Assembly (NCBI RefSeq): GCF_000214375.1
Contig: NC_015578.1
Coordinates: 2,418,001-2,482,000, forward strand
DNA from: Treponema primitia ZAS-2
Lineage (GTDB): Bacteria; Spirochaetota; Spirochaetia; Treponematales; Breznakiellaceae
Length of the DNA stretch: 64,000 bases
Direction of reading: 5' to 3'
A program made the position numbers and the translations under genes. This document shows, one piece after another, positions 6,698-14,812 of the stretch; positions within the stretch are counted from its first letter, which is position 1; every line of letters begins with the position of its first letter. Under the pieces are notes generated by a model. That model did no database searches. It was not told the DNA's origin and saw only the letters and a list, made by a program, of their open reading frames with translations.

Positions 6698-8923
6698 ATG
6701 GAAGACCAGAAATACCGGAAAAGCCCCCGGCTTTTGAACGAATTTGAACAAATCGTAGCCGCTGTAGATAAACACAAGGGCATCAACGGCCCTTTCTTTA
6801 AAGAGGTGTGGCCCGCCCTGAGGGACACCGGGAAATTTTTCGATATCAGCGCCCAGGAATCGGCGCTCTTTGCCCTGATACTTGCATCCTCAGGGGAAGA
6901 ACCGGTTTCCGCAGGGGTAATTGCCAAAAGGATCAACTGCAATTATATCCAGTTTCTCAAATACATGGAGTCCTTTGAGAATCTGGAGAAAAAAGGGCTC
7001 ATCCGCCCCTACTCGGGCAACGACACTTTTGAAAGCCCTTCCCGGAATTTCAATCCGATCTACGTGATCCCCATGGATGTGATCACCGCTGTCCGGGAAG
7101 GCCGGAAATACAGGTATGAAGACTGCGAGTCGCCTGTGACCGCCAAGGACCGGGCGCTCAAAGCGCTCAAAGAGCGCGAAACTTGTAACGCAAGGCAGCC
7201 GGTAAACTCCCCCGGAACCGCAAGCCGAAGTTCCACTCCGGATCTGCTGAACAATCTGGATCAGATTAAGCAGCTCGTGGAAAAACACGGGCTGGGTCCC
7301 GAGTTTTTTAACAGTGCGAAGGAAGATCTGGACGCTGTCTGTGGGGTGCTAAAAGTTACCCCGGTCCAGGCAGCGTTGTTTGCCCTGCTGCTGGAAAAGT
7401 CGGGCGCCCCCGAGGCGTGCCTTTCGGGCATTGCCCAGGCCCTGCACTGCGGCAAGATACAGGCCCTGCGATACTCCGGCGACCTTGAAGCCCTGGAGCT
7501 TAAGCATTTAATCGTCGCCTTTGATACTGAGGATGATAATATTTTTAGTTCCCGGCCCTCGTTCCTCAAAAAGCGCCAGAGCCAGGACTCGTGTACCTAT
7601 ATTGTTCCCCGGGATGTTTTCCTGGCCCTTGAAGCCGGACGGGAATACCATTACGCTATTTACCGCGGACTCTCTCCGGAAGAATTTTTTACCGCGGCGG
7701 ACCGTATTTTATCAGCTTTTAGCAAAAGAGAATTAAGCTCCAAGCAGTTTCTTTCCGAAATAAAATACCTCTTTAGCGGTAACCCGGATATAATGTTTGT
7801 ACAAAAAATAAAATCCTGCAATTTCAGCTTCACCCTCGATATGGCGCTCCTCTATTTCTGCGCATCTCTTGTGGAAGACAATAACGAAACGCTGCGGTTT
7901 TCCCATATCCGCTTTCTTTTTGGCAGAAGAAACAGCCAGGAGGCGAAGCGCTCTTTTATGAATGGCAAAAACGATCTTTTCACATCAGAGCTCATTGAGC
8001 ATGTCTGTGACAATGGCCTGGCCGACACCGATGAATACCGCCTTACCAACAAAGCCCGGGACAGCTTTTTGGAGGATCTTGATCTGAAGGAAAATAAAAA
8101 CATCAAGGGGAACAATATCATCCATTCCGGCAGCATTGCGGAAAAGCAGCTCTACTATCCGCCAAAGGTATCTGTTCAGATTGATGAACTGGGCCGTCTT
8201 TTACAGGAAGAGCATTTTTCCGCTATTGTGAAGCGTCTCAGGGAAAGCAACATGAAAACAGGCTTTGCCTGCCTTTTTTCAGGCTCCCCGGGAACCGGCA
8301 AGACCGAAACTGCATACCAGATCGCCCGGGCCACGGGCCGGGACATTTTCTTTGTAGACATCAGCGAGACCAAAAGTATGTGGTTTGGGGAAAGCGAAAA
8401 AAAGATAAAGTCCCTGTTTACCCGTTACAACGGTATGGTCAAACAGGCTAAGCTGGCGCCGATACTGCTCTTTAACGAAGCAGACGCGATCCTGGGAAAA
8501 CGCCAGGAAATCGGCGCCGAACGGCGCGGTCCCGCCCAGACTGAAAACACCATACAGAACATCCTGCTGCAGGAGATCGAAAATCTGGATGGGGGCATTC
8601 TCATCGCCACCACCAATATGGCGGATAACTTTGACGCAGCCTTTGAACGGCGCTTCCTGTATAAAATCAAATTCGAGAAGCCGGATCTGGAGGCAAAAAC
8701 CGCCATCTGGAAAAACATACTGTCTCAGCAGGAAGACAATGAGATGGATCTGAGCGTCCTTGCGGGTCGCTTTGATTTTTCCGGCGGCCAGATAGAGAAT
8801 GTGGCCCGCAAGGCCACCGTAGCGAGCCTTATCAGGGGGAAAGCTCTTTCTTCCGCGGACATTACCGCCCTCTGCGAGGAAGAACAGCCCGGCAGGGAGA
8901 CACATCACATAGGATTTGTATAA
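6698..8923 (+). CDS. AAA+ ATPase with duplicated N-terminal domain
   Basis: The start is set at 6698, where GAAGGAG precedes ATG by 6 bp; the frame is also open 63 bp upstream, but there it reads through the hairpin. The protein has 741 residues. The C-terminal AAA+ module has Walker A SGSPGTGKT (about residue 528), Walker B LLFNEADAI (about 590, with Asn where Asp is usual), sensor IATTNM (about 636) and arginine finger FERRF (about 649). Residues about 9-143 and 179-320 are related copies of one domain. Shared features are LLN...QI near the start, QxALFALxL, an IA....C..IQ segment, LExLExK.LI, and a VP.DV..A...GR.Y.Y ending. The repeats have a winged-helix look. A degenerate third copy may occupy about 350-460. 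No function is assigned; the architecture suggests a substrate-remodelling or sensing ATPase. It follows the sigma factor by 84 bp. Confidence 0.8.
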   Translation: MEDQKYRKSPRLLNEFEQIVAAVDKHKGINGPFFKEVWPALRDTGKFFDISAQESALFALILASSGEEPVSAGVIAKRINCNYIQFLKYMESFENLEKKGLIRPYSGNDTFESPSRNFNPIYVIPMDVITAVREGRKYRYEDCESPVTAKDRALKALKERETCNARQPVNSPGTASRSSTPDLLNNLDQIKQLVEKHGLGPEFFNSAKEDLDAVCGVLKVTPVQAALFALLLEKSGAPEACLSGIAQALHCGKIQALRYSGDLEALELKHLIVAFDTEDDNIFSSRPSFLKKRQSQDSCTYIVPRDVFLALEAGREYHYAIYRGLSPEEFFTAADRILSAFSKRELSSKQFLSEIKYLFSGNPDIMFVQKIKSCNFSFTLDMALLYFCASLVEDNNETLRFSHIRFLFGRRNSQEAKRSFMNGKNDLFTSELIEHVCDNGLADTDEYRLTNKARDSFLEDLDLKENKNIKGNNIIHSGSIAEKQLYYPPKVSVQIDELGRLLQEEHFSAIVKRLRESNMKTGFACLFSGSPGTGKTETAYQIARATGRDIFFVDISETKSMWFGESEKKIKSLFTRYNGMVKQAKLAPILLFNEADAILGKRQEIGAERRGPAQTENTIQNILLQEIENLDGGILIATTNMADNFDAAFERRFLYKIKFEKPDLEAKTAIWKNILSQQEDNEMDLSVLAGRFDFSGGQIENVARKATVASLIRGKALSSADITALCEEEQPGRETHHIGFV

Positions 8924-8924
8924 G

Positions 8925-9068
8925 ATGGAAGAATCATGGATGTTCTATTGGTGGTCCGTAAAAAAGGGGCTTATCACCATCAGCCCTGTTCGCAAACCGT
9001 ACGGAGACTGGGCATGTAACCATATTGATCTTTTTGACAAAATGGTTAATCTGGAGTTTGGTAAATAA
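8925..9068 (+). CDS. Small hypothetical protein (47 aa)
   Basis: ATG at 8925, one base after the stop of the AAA gene, gives a 47-residue frame starting MEESWMFYWWSVKKGL and ending at TAA 9066-9068. It is rich in aromatic residues, with four Trp. The immediate adjacency to the ATPase suggests co-translation. No family is recognised. It could be a truncated remnant, since the following 170 bp look damaged. Confidence 0.45.
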   Translation: MEESWMFYWWSVKKGLITISPVRKPYGDWACNHIDLFDKMVNLEFGK

Positions 9069-9080
9069 GGGGGGAATGAT

Positions 9081-9239
9081 ATGGCTGACAGGCTTTCCAA
9101 AGAAAAAAATGACCTTGCATTGCGCCATACACGGAAGCTATCAGGCGTAGGCCGCATGAGGACGACTATAAAAAGCACTTGGAAGATGCAAAACAAAAAC
9201 TCAGCGAAGGAAGCAGTAACTAGGGGGAATAACCAATGA
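9081..9239 (+). pseudogene. Short ORF, possibly a frameshifted remnant
   Basis: ATG at 9081 has a GGGGGG run 7 bp upstream. The 52-codon frame starts MADRLSKEKNDLALRHT and ends by an ATGA overlap with the next gene at 9236. The second half reads poorly in this frame. In the +1 frame the same bases give a more protein-like ending (DDYKKHLEDAKQKLSEGSSN, stop at 9220-9222). This suggests a frameshift near base 9135, or that the real gene is broken. Confidence 0.35.
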
Positions 9240-9619
9240 AACTTGAAAAAGAAAGGTATTTTCAACTGTTGGAAGACGATTTTATTTATGAAATTCACAA
9301 AGACGTAATAGACAAAGTTGTAAAGGAAATTGAAAATGAAGATAGTCTATTACGTAATGCTTCCGAGAATTTCAGTTCCCCAAAGGAAATCGAGATTTCC
9401 GATACAGCATATGAAGAACTAAAAAAGCATTCTGAATTACTGAATAAGTATGAAGGGAATGATTTTAAATCCTCTTGTTCATTTGAATCGTATCGGGAGA
9501 AATATGAAAAAGAGGTACAGAAAAATTATAAGATGCGAATGATTGTAGAAGGTTTGATGGACGACTATGTAGATGATATGAGTGACAAAATAAGAGTGCT
9601 GCTGGATATATTGTTGTAA
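9236..9619 (+). CDS. Hypothetical protein, acidic and helical (127 aa)
   Basis: 127 residues. The start ATG overlaps the upstream stop, and GGGGG lies 6 bp before it. The protein is charged and helical, with no signal peptide or membrane segment, no cysteine except one and no recognised motif. It has Glu/Lys-rich helices in the first third and a C-terminal helix ending in Leu/Ile. GC content is clearly lower than in ruvA or ruvB, like the neighbours up to 11320, which fits acquisition by transfer. No function can be assigned. Confidence 0.65.
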   Translation: MKLEKERYFQLLEDDFIYEIHKDVIDKVVKEIENEDSLLRNASENFSSPKEIEISDTAYEELKKHSELLNKYEGNDFKSSCSFESYREKYEKEVQKNYKMRMIVEGLMDDYVDDMSDKIRVLLDILL

Positions 9620-9677
9620 TGAATGAGAATTGAATTACCGGGAGATCGGGTACAAACAACTTATTGGAGGTATTTAG

Positions 9678-10442
9678 TTGAACAGGATTTTTATAACCGG
9701 CGATGGGCACGGAGAAATAGATTTTACCAAATTTGATACCCTCCAAAAAACACTTGAAAAGGACAAAAAACCCCTTGATTCATCTGATATAGTAATTGGC
9801 TGCGGAGACGCAGGTATTGTCTGGTATGGCGGAAAAAACAGAGATGAGGAAAAACTTTTAAAGCGGTATGCCCAAAAAAAGGCAACTTTTCTCTGGGTAC
9901 TAGGCAACCATGAAAATTATGGCAGGATTTATACCGATGAATTTCCTGTCATAAGCCTTCCCCTGGTAAACGGGGAAGTACGGCAGGTGAGCGATAATGT
10001 ATTCTTCCTATTGAACAGCCATACATACACCATTGCCGGAAAAAGATTTCTTGTGTTTGGCGGCGGTTTAAGCGTTGATAAAGCATACCGAATACCCGGC
10101 AGAAGCTGGTGGCCCCAGGAAATACCAACCGATGAAGAATTTCATCAACTCCTTGAAATAGCAGGACATGAACGGTTTGACTATATTTTAACACATGCCG
10201 CGCCTCAAAGCTTTGTAAAAAAACTTTTTGATAAAGGGAATAAGATAAACGATCCTGTATCAAAGATGTTAGAAGAAATACTTACGGTGATAAATTATAA
10301 CGCGTGGATTTGTGGACATTATCACGAAGACAAGGTTTCGCCAAATTTAAAACTTGCGTGCCTGTATAACAGAATCATTACACTAGAATCGGTTCATCAG
10401 GAAATTTCAGAAGGCGGAATACTTCTGGAAAATGTGGATTAA
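9678..10442 (+). CDS. Calcineurin-like metallophosphoesterase
   Basis: 254 residues. The start is TTG at 9678 with GGAGG 7 bp upstream. The five metal-binding blocks of the calcineurin-like superfamily are present in order: GDGHGE (residues about 7-12), GCGDAG (about 41), LGNHENY (about 75), LTHAAPQ (about 172) and CGHYHED (about 211). Such enzymes hydrolyse phosphomonoesters or phosphodiesters, or nucleotides, with two metal ions. The substrate here is unknown. It stands in a low-GC run of unknown genes next to an ADP-ribosylglycohydrolase, so nucleotide or ADP-ribose derivatives are a possible substrate class, but that is guesswork. Confidence 0.85.
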   Translation: MNRIFITGDGHGEIDFTKFDTLQKTLEKDKKPLDSSDIVIGCGDAGIVWYGGKNRDEEKLLKRYAQKKATFLWVLGNHENYGRIYTDEFPVISLPLVNGEVRQVSDNVFFLLNSHTYTIAGKRFLVFGGGLSVDKAYRIPGRSWWPQEIPTDEEFHQLLEIAGHERFDYILTHAAPQSFVKKLFDKGNKINDPVSKMLEEILTVINYNAWICGHYHEDKVSPNLKLACLYNRIITLESVHQEISEGGILLENVD

Positions 10443-10502
10443 AACGAGCTTGAAAATACGCTATTGGCGTAATATAACACAACGGTATTTGGAGGATAAC
10501 AC

Positions 10503-10907
10503 ATGGGACATTGGGAAGACGTCGAAAGGTTTGAAGTAGCTATTGAGGGGCTCAAAAACTACCGTAAGGAAGTAAACATGAGGAGAGACCTTAATGCCCC
10601 TATGCCAAAGCTGTCAATAGAATGGTCAGATGTCTATGCGGGTACGAGGCCTTATGAAAAAGGAAGCCAGCTCAAACGCTTGATTGGTAACGTTAATCAG
10701 GCGATAGCGGATGCGTGCCGTGCATGCGGCTATAAGACTATTGATTCAATTTTCTATGATGCTCAGGGAAGAAATGCAAAAGAAAAGCCCGGGGATAAGG
10801 ATGACCCGAAAGCAGTCTTTGAATGGTACGATACGCTTACCATCGGCAAATTTAACGAATGTGTCGATACTATAATCGCTGAGCTGGGCAGGCGCCGTCA
10901 GGTATGA
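10503..10907 (+). CDS. Hypothetical protein (134 aa)
   Basis: 134 residues. GGAGG 9 bp upstream supports the start (TTGGAGGATAACAC-ATG). It is soluble, with no signal peptide, and has two Cys in ADACRACGYKTID. No family is recognised. The stop overlaps the ATG of the next gene (ATGA), so the two are probably translated together. Confidence 0.7.
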   Translation: MGHWEDVERFEVAIEGLKNYRKEVNMRRDLNAPMPKLSIEWSDVYAGTRPYEKGSQLKRLIGNVNQAIADACRACGYKTIDSIFYDAQGRNAKEKPGDKDDPKAVFEWYDTLTIGKFNECVDTIIAELGRRRQV

Positions 10908-11317
10908 AATATCTTGTTTTTATTCAAAAAACTCCCAATAAGATTTCAGAACATATTTTAAATGGATCCCTTAAAGAATTTTTGAAAGAACTTAATGATG
11001 AATCCGATAAAAATATTTTAAACCCAATATATTCTTATGAAACAGCTTGGGCAACGGATGCAGATGAACCGGATTGGTACAATGAAAATTATGATAAAAT
11101 TGTATTTAAGATGGATCTTTATAAAGTTATAAGAGAGTTGATTAGAATTGCAGATAATAATGATCTCCCACATATAGAAATTGATAATTGTAATAGTTGT
11201 TTTAATAAGGATTCCGAAATTGCTCTTCTGATAGGGCCGTTTAAAGATGATCAAATTATTACTATTGTGTCTGAAAAAGAATTTTTTGATCGAATATTTA
11301 AAAATGAGGTAAAATAA
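10904..11317 (+). CDS. Hypothetical protein (137 aa), AT-rich
   Basis: 137 residues beginning MKYLVFIQKTPNKISEHIL; the start overlaps the preceding stop by 4 bp. The base composition is among the most AT-rich in the window, with many AAT, ATT and TTT codons, unlike the flanking core genes. It is acidic with no membrane segment, no signal peptide and no recognised motif. The tight coupling to the 134-aa gene suggests that the two products act together. Confidence 0.65.
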   Translation: MKYLVFIQKTPNKISEHILNGSLKEFLKELNDESDKNILNPIYSYETAWATDADEPDWYNENYDKIVFKMDLYKVIRELIRIADNNDLPHIEIDNCNSCFNKDSEIALLIGPFKDDQIITIVSEKEFFDRIFKNEVK

Positions 11318-11363
11318 TGAGGTACGGACGTACTGTAGATTGAAAAGAAAAAGGAGATGAACC

Positions 11364-12167
11364 ATGCAAAAGCAGCAGGCAATTTTGGGCGCCATTGCGG
11401 GAGATGTTATCGGCTCTACCTACGAGTTCAGTAATGTCAAAAGTACGGATTTCGAACTGTTCACCAGGGAAACCTATTTTACCGACGACAGTGTTATGAC
11501 CATAGCCGCCATGGACGTACTGCTCAATAAATTGAATTACACCGAAACCTATCAAAAATACGGCAGGATCTATTCAAAACGGGGTTACGGCGGTAATTTC
11601 GAAGACTGGCTTTACGAAGATAATCCCCAGCCCTATAACAGTTGGGGTAATGGTTCGGCAATGCGCGCCAGTCCCATAGGCTGGTATTGTAAAAGTATCC
11701 AGGCCGTTATGGAGGAAGCAAAAAAGAGCGCGGAAGTTTCCCATAATCACCCGGAAGGAATTAAGGGCGCCCAGGCTGTTGCCGCCGCAGTCTTTTTGGC
11801 GCGCACAGGAAAAACAAAGGGGGAAATCAAGGAGTTTATTACCAAAACCTTTGACTACAATCTTGACAGAACCCTGGATGAAATACGGCCGGACTATAAA
11901 TTTGAAGTAAGCTGTCAGAAGTCGGTTCCCGAAGCCATTATTGCATTTCTGGAAAGTTCCGATTATAAAAGCGCCGTAAGGCTTGCGGTATCCATAGGCG
12001 GCGACAGCGATACTATTGCCTGCATATCGGGGGCCATAGCCGAAGCTTTTTACGGCGAGATACCGGGGGAAATTTTCGATACCGTGTCGATGATTGTGGG
12101 GCCTGATTTAATGAGGGGCGTCATTCGCCCTTTTTCGCGGAAATACGGCATTAGTGAAAAGGGGTGA
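11364..12167 (+). CDS. ADP-ribosylglycohydrolase (DraG/ARH family)
   Basis: 267 residues with a good Shine-Dalgarno (AAAAGGAGATGAACC-ATG). The two dinuclear-metal motifs of the family are intact: FTDDSVMT (about residues 39-46) and GGDSDTIA (about 212-219). The N-terminal GAIAGDVIGSTYEF and the central GSAMRASPIG are also typical. Family members remove ADP-ribose from protein side chains or hydrolyse ADP-ribose derivatives. The gene ends 8 bp before the ATG of the AddB-like nuclease, and its last codons form the Shine-Dalgarno of that gene. This ties it to the nuclease-helicase pair. Its substrate is unknown, and no ADP-ribosyltransferase is visible in the window. Confidence 0.9.
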   Translation: MQKQQAILGAIAGDVIGSTYEFSNVKSTDFELFTRETYFTDDSVMTIAAMDVLLNKLNYTETYQKYGRIYSKRGYGGNFEDWLYEDNPQPYNSWGNGSAMRASPIGWYCKSIQAVMEEAKKSAEVSHNHPEGIKGAQAVAAAVFLARTGKTKGEIKEFITKTFDYNLDRTLDEIRPDYKFEVSCQKSVPEAIIAFLESSDYKSAVRLAVSIGGDSDTIACISGAIAEAFYGEIPGEIFDTVSMIVGPDLMRGVIRPFSRKYGISEKG

Positions 12168-12175
12168 TAAACGGC

Positions 12176-14812
12176 ATGAAAATTACCTTCGGCTTGAATC
12201 AAAATAACGCGGATTGGTCAGAAAAGCAGGCAGCTTCAGGTGAAATTCACCTTGGTCCCGAAGGGATGCTGTCTTTCCTGCAAACAAAGCTTGGATTAGG
12301 CGGTACCGACTGCTCTGCTGTGGTGCGTATTGACCAATACCGGAAGCGCCTGGCAGCGGTGATTTCTGCAGGTGCAGGCGCAGCTTCCGGTGATCCGTGG
12401 TTTCAGAAATCCTTTGAACTTGATCCATGGTCTACTGCCAAACAGCTTTTGAGCTGGCGGGATGAGTTGATTCTTGCCGGATGGAACCGTGCAGCCCTTC
12501 CTGCCACTAATTCAAAGCGTTTGGCCGCATTATCAGCCATTGAGAGCAGAACCGAACCATTGGCTCAGGGCTTTGCGGATAAATTGCATGAACTAATGGA
12601 TGAACTTGAGTATCTTGATACTTCCTGTATTCAATCAATTCAGTTAGCCGAACCACTGGAACTGCTCCCCCATCTCTGGCAGCTTCTTTTCAACAAACTT
12701 GGTGAATCAGGTGTATCAATAAAAGAACCGCCGCCCCAAGGATCAATTGACTTCTCTGATGATTCACTTATTCTGTTGGAATCTGATACTGAATGGGAAG
12801 CCGCAGAGGCGCTTGCCATGTGGTTAGCCGCAGACAAAGATGCAAACAAAAACGTGAACATGATTGTTTCTGATGCATCCGGCGTATTGGGGACGGCCTT
12901 GCACCGCCTGGGTCTTCCGCGAACCGGCAGCAGGGAATCATCAAAATGGCGGGCCCATTTGCAGATCCTTCCCCTGGTGTTTGCCAACGCATGGCAGCCG
13001 ATTGAACTTGGGGCATTGGTGGCCCTGTTAACACTTCCAATCAGTCCGGTTCCATCGGATGTCAGATACTGGCTTTTGCGGGCATTGAAAGATGAAGCCG
13101 GAGTCAAGGGCAAAGAATGGGACCATGCATTGGAAGAAATCAAAAAACAATATGCTGAACCCAAGGATCCAAAATACAAAGCGAAAACAGAGAAAGAAGT
13201 TGACGAAATACTCAAAAAGATTGATGAAATGCTGGTTTCGGATCGTTACCCTTCCGGGGGTATTCCCGAAGGCGCCATCATAGAACGCTGCAACTGGATA
13301 ATCAAAAGTTTAACCCCCCAATGTAAAGACAATGATTTTCTCAATAAACCAATAGGCCATGCAATGGCATTGAAACAATTGGTAACCGGGCGCAAGACAA
13401 TAGGCCGGATCGAATTGGAGCGGATGATCGATTTACTGGTAACTGAGGAATCTCTTGATATTAAAGCCGAGGCTAGTCCATGGAATATTTCAACCCACCC
13501 CGGGGGAGTAACTGCTTCACGCCCTGTTCTTATCTGGTGGAACTTTATCAATCAGCCAGGGCCCGCAGCAAGCTATTGGAATCCGGCGGAACTGGAAGCA
13601 TTAAACAAAGCCGGTATATACCCGGATGAGAACGGTATGGCCCAGAAACGTGAAGTTTTTGCATGGAAAAACGCTTTTCTAAAAGCAGAGGAAAAGGTCA
13701 TCCTGATCCGCCCAAAAAAGCTGCGGGGCGAGGATACTACAGGGCATCCATTATGGGATATGATTACATCATCTGCGGAGAAGAAATGGGATGAAAAAAC
13801 AGTAAAAATTTTTATTCAAAACAGTACCGATGTATTCTTCACCAATGAAAAATGGGAACTTTTTGGCAGAAAAGGTACGACAATAGGGGCGCCGCAGTTT
13901 GTATTACCCCAGGGGCAGAATGAATACTCTATCTCCAAAAAACTTATTACGATTCCAAAATCAACTTCCTACAGTGATATGAGCACCCTTATTGGCTGCC
14001 CCTTAAAGTGGGTGATGGAAAAAGTCGTCAAAATTCGGCCATCCGATGCTGCGTCAATCCCTGACATAAATCAAAGCATTGGAACACTATGCCATTCTAT
14101 TATTCAGGATATCTATGCGCGGGGAACTACGTTGCAAGTTGCACTCTCCAAACGTTCCTGGACCCCCGCAGATGCTCAAAAAGAAGCTGAACGGCTTTTT
14201 GACAAAAAAGTCGAATCCATGGTTATTGAACTCTGCGCAGAAGGCAAGAAAATCGAAAGAGCCCGTTACCGGCAGGACATAGGCAGAGCTGTTTATGGTT
14301 TGGGTGAATTATTGCAGAAGGAAGATTTCACAGTTGAGGAGGCTGAAGCCAAATTCTCCGGCACCCTTTGTGAAGTGCCTTTTAACGGATTTGTGGATCT
14401 GCTCCTCCGGGATAAAAAAAATAACCCCCTTGTGATTGATTTAAAATGGACCCGGTCAGGAAAATACAAACGCCAGGAAATTAAAGATGGGCTTGATTTG
14501 CAGTTGGCATCTTATGCTTGGCTTATAGAAGAAAAAGAACCGGGCGCAGAAATAAATGCCGGTTATTTTATCATGCCCGAAAATAGCTGGCTGCCGGATA
14601 ATCAAAAGAATCTGCGGCAGGTCTTTCAAAATGCAGCAAAAGCATGGCAAGGGGAATTAAATATACTGGCGGAGGGCCTTGTTGCGAAGGGGCATGATAT
14701 AAATGACGAAAATGATGATGAAAGCTCCACCGCACCCTTTAAGCTAAGTGCGCCCTGCGGTTTTTGCCAGTATAAAGGTTTATGTGAAATAGACGAAAGG
14801 AACGCACAATGA
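12176..14812 (+). CDS. AddB-like nuclease with predicted 4Fe-4S staple
   Basis: 878 residues from ATG 12176. That start is chosen because AGGGGTGAT (12160-12168) is a near-perfect Shine-Dalgarno 7 bp upstream; a GTG at 12164 is possible. The N-terminal 550 residues lack Walker motifs, as expected for the degenerate helicase fold of AddB. The C-terminal PD-(D/E)XK nuclease has GTLCHSII (catalytic-site His, about 640), NGFVDLLL (Asp), VIDLKW (Asp-x-Lys) and QLASY. Four Cys fit the AddB iron-sulfur clasp: one in GCPLKW (about 608) and three in CGFCQYKGLC (C-x2-C-x5-C, about 860). AddAB resects double-strand breaks and also degrades phage DNA. Its ATGA overlap with the AddA-like gene shows coupling. 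Sequence similarity to true AddB looks remote, so a separate AddB-like lineage is possible. Confidence 0.8.
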   Translation: MKITFGLNQNNADWSEKQAASGEIHLGPEGMLSFLQTKLGLGGTDCSAVVRIDQYRKRLAAVISAGAGAASGDPWFQKSFELDPWSTAKQLLSWRDELILAGWNRAALPATNSKRLAALSAIESRTEPLAQGFADKLHELMDELEYLDTSCIQSIQLAEPLELLPHLWQLLFNKLGESGVSIKEPPPQGSIDFSDDSLILLESDTEWEAAEALAMWLAADKDANKNVNMIVSDASGVLGTALHRLGLPRTGSRESSKWRAHLQILPLVFANAWQPIELGALVALLTLPISPVPSDVRYWLLRALKDEAGVKGKEWDHALEEIKKQYAEPKDPKYKAKTEKEVDEILKKIDEMLVSDRYPSGGIPEGAIIERCNWIIKSLTPQCKDNDFLNKPIGHAMALKQLVTGRKTIGRIELERMIDLLVTEESLDIKAEASPWNISTHPGGVTASRPVLIWWNFINQPGPAASYWNPAELEALNKAGIYPDENGMAQKREVFAWKNAFLKAEEKVILIRPKKLRGEDTTGHPLWDMITSSAEKKWDEKTVKIFIQNSTDVFFTNEKWELFGRKGTTIGAPQFVLPQGQNEYSISKKLITIPKSTSYSDMSTLIGCPLKWVMEKVVKIRPSDAASIPDINQSIGTLCHSIIQDIYARGTTLQVALSKRSWTPADAQKEAERLFDKKVESMVIELCAEGKKIERARYRQDIGRAVYGLGELLQKEDFTVEEAEAKFSGTLCEVPFNGFVDLLLRDKKNNPLVIDLKWTRSGKYKRQEIKDGLDLQLASYAWLIEEKEPGAEINAGYFIMPENSWLPDNQKNLRQVFQNAAKAWQGELNILAEGLVAKGHDINDENDDESSTAPFKLSAPCGFCQYKGLCEIDERNAQ

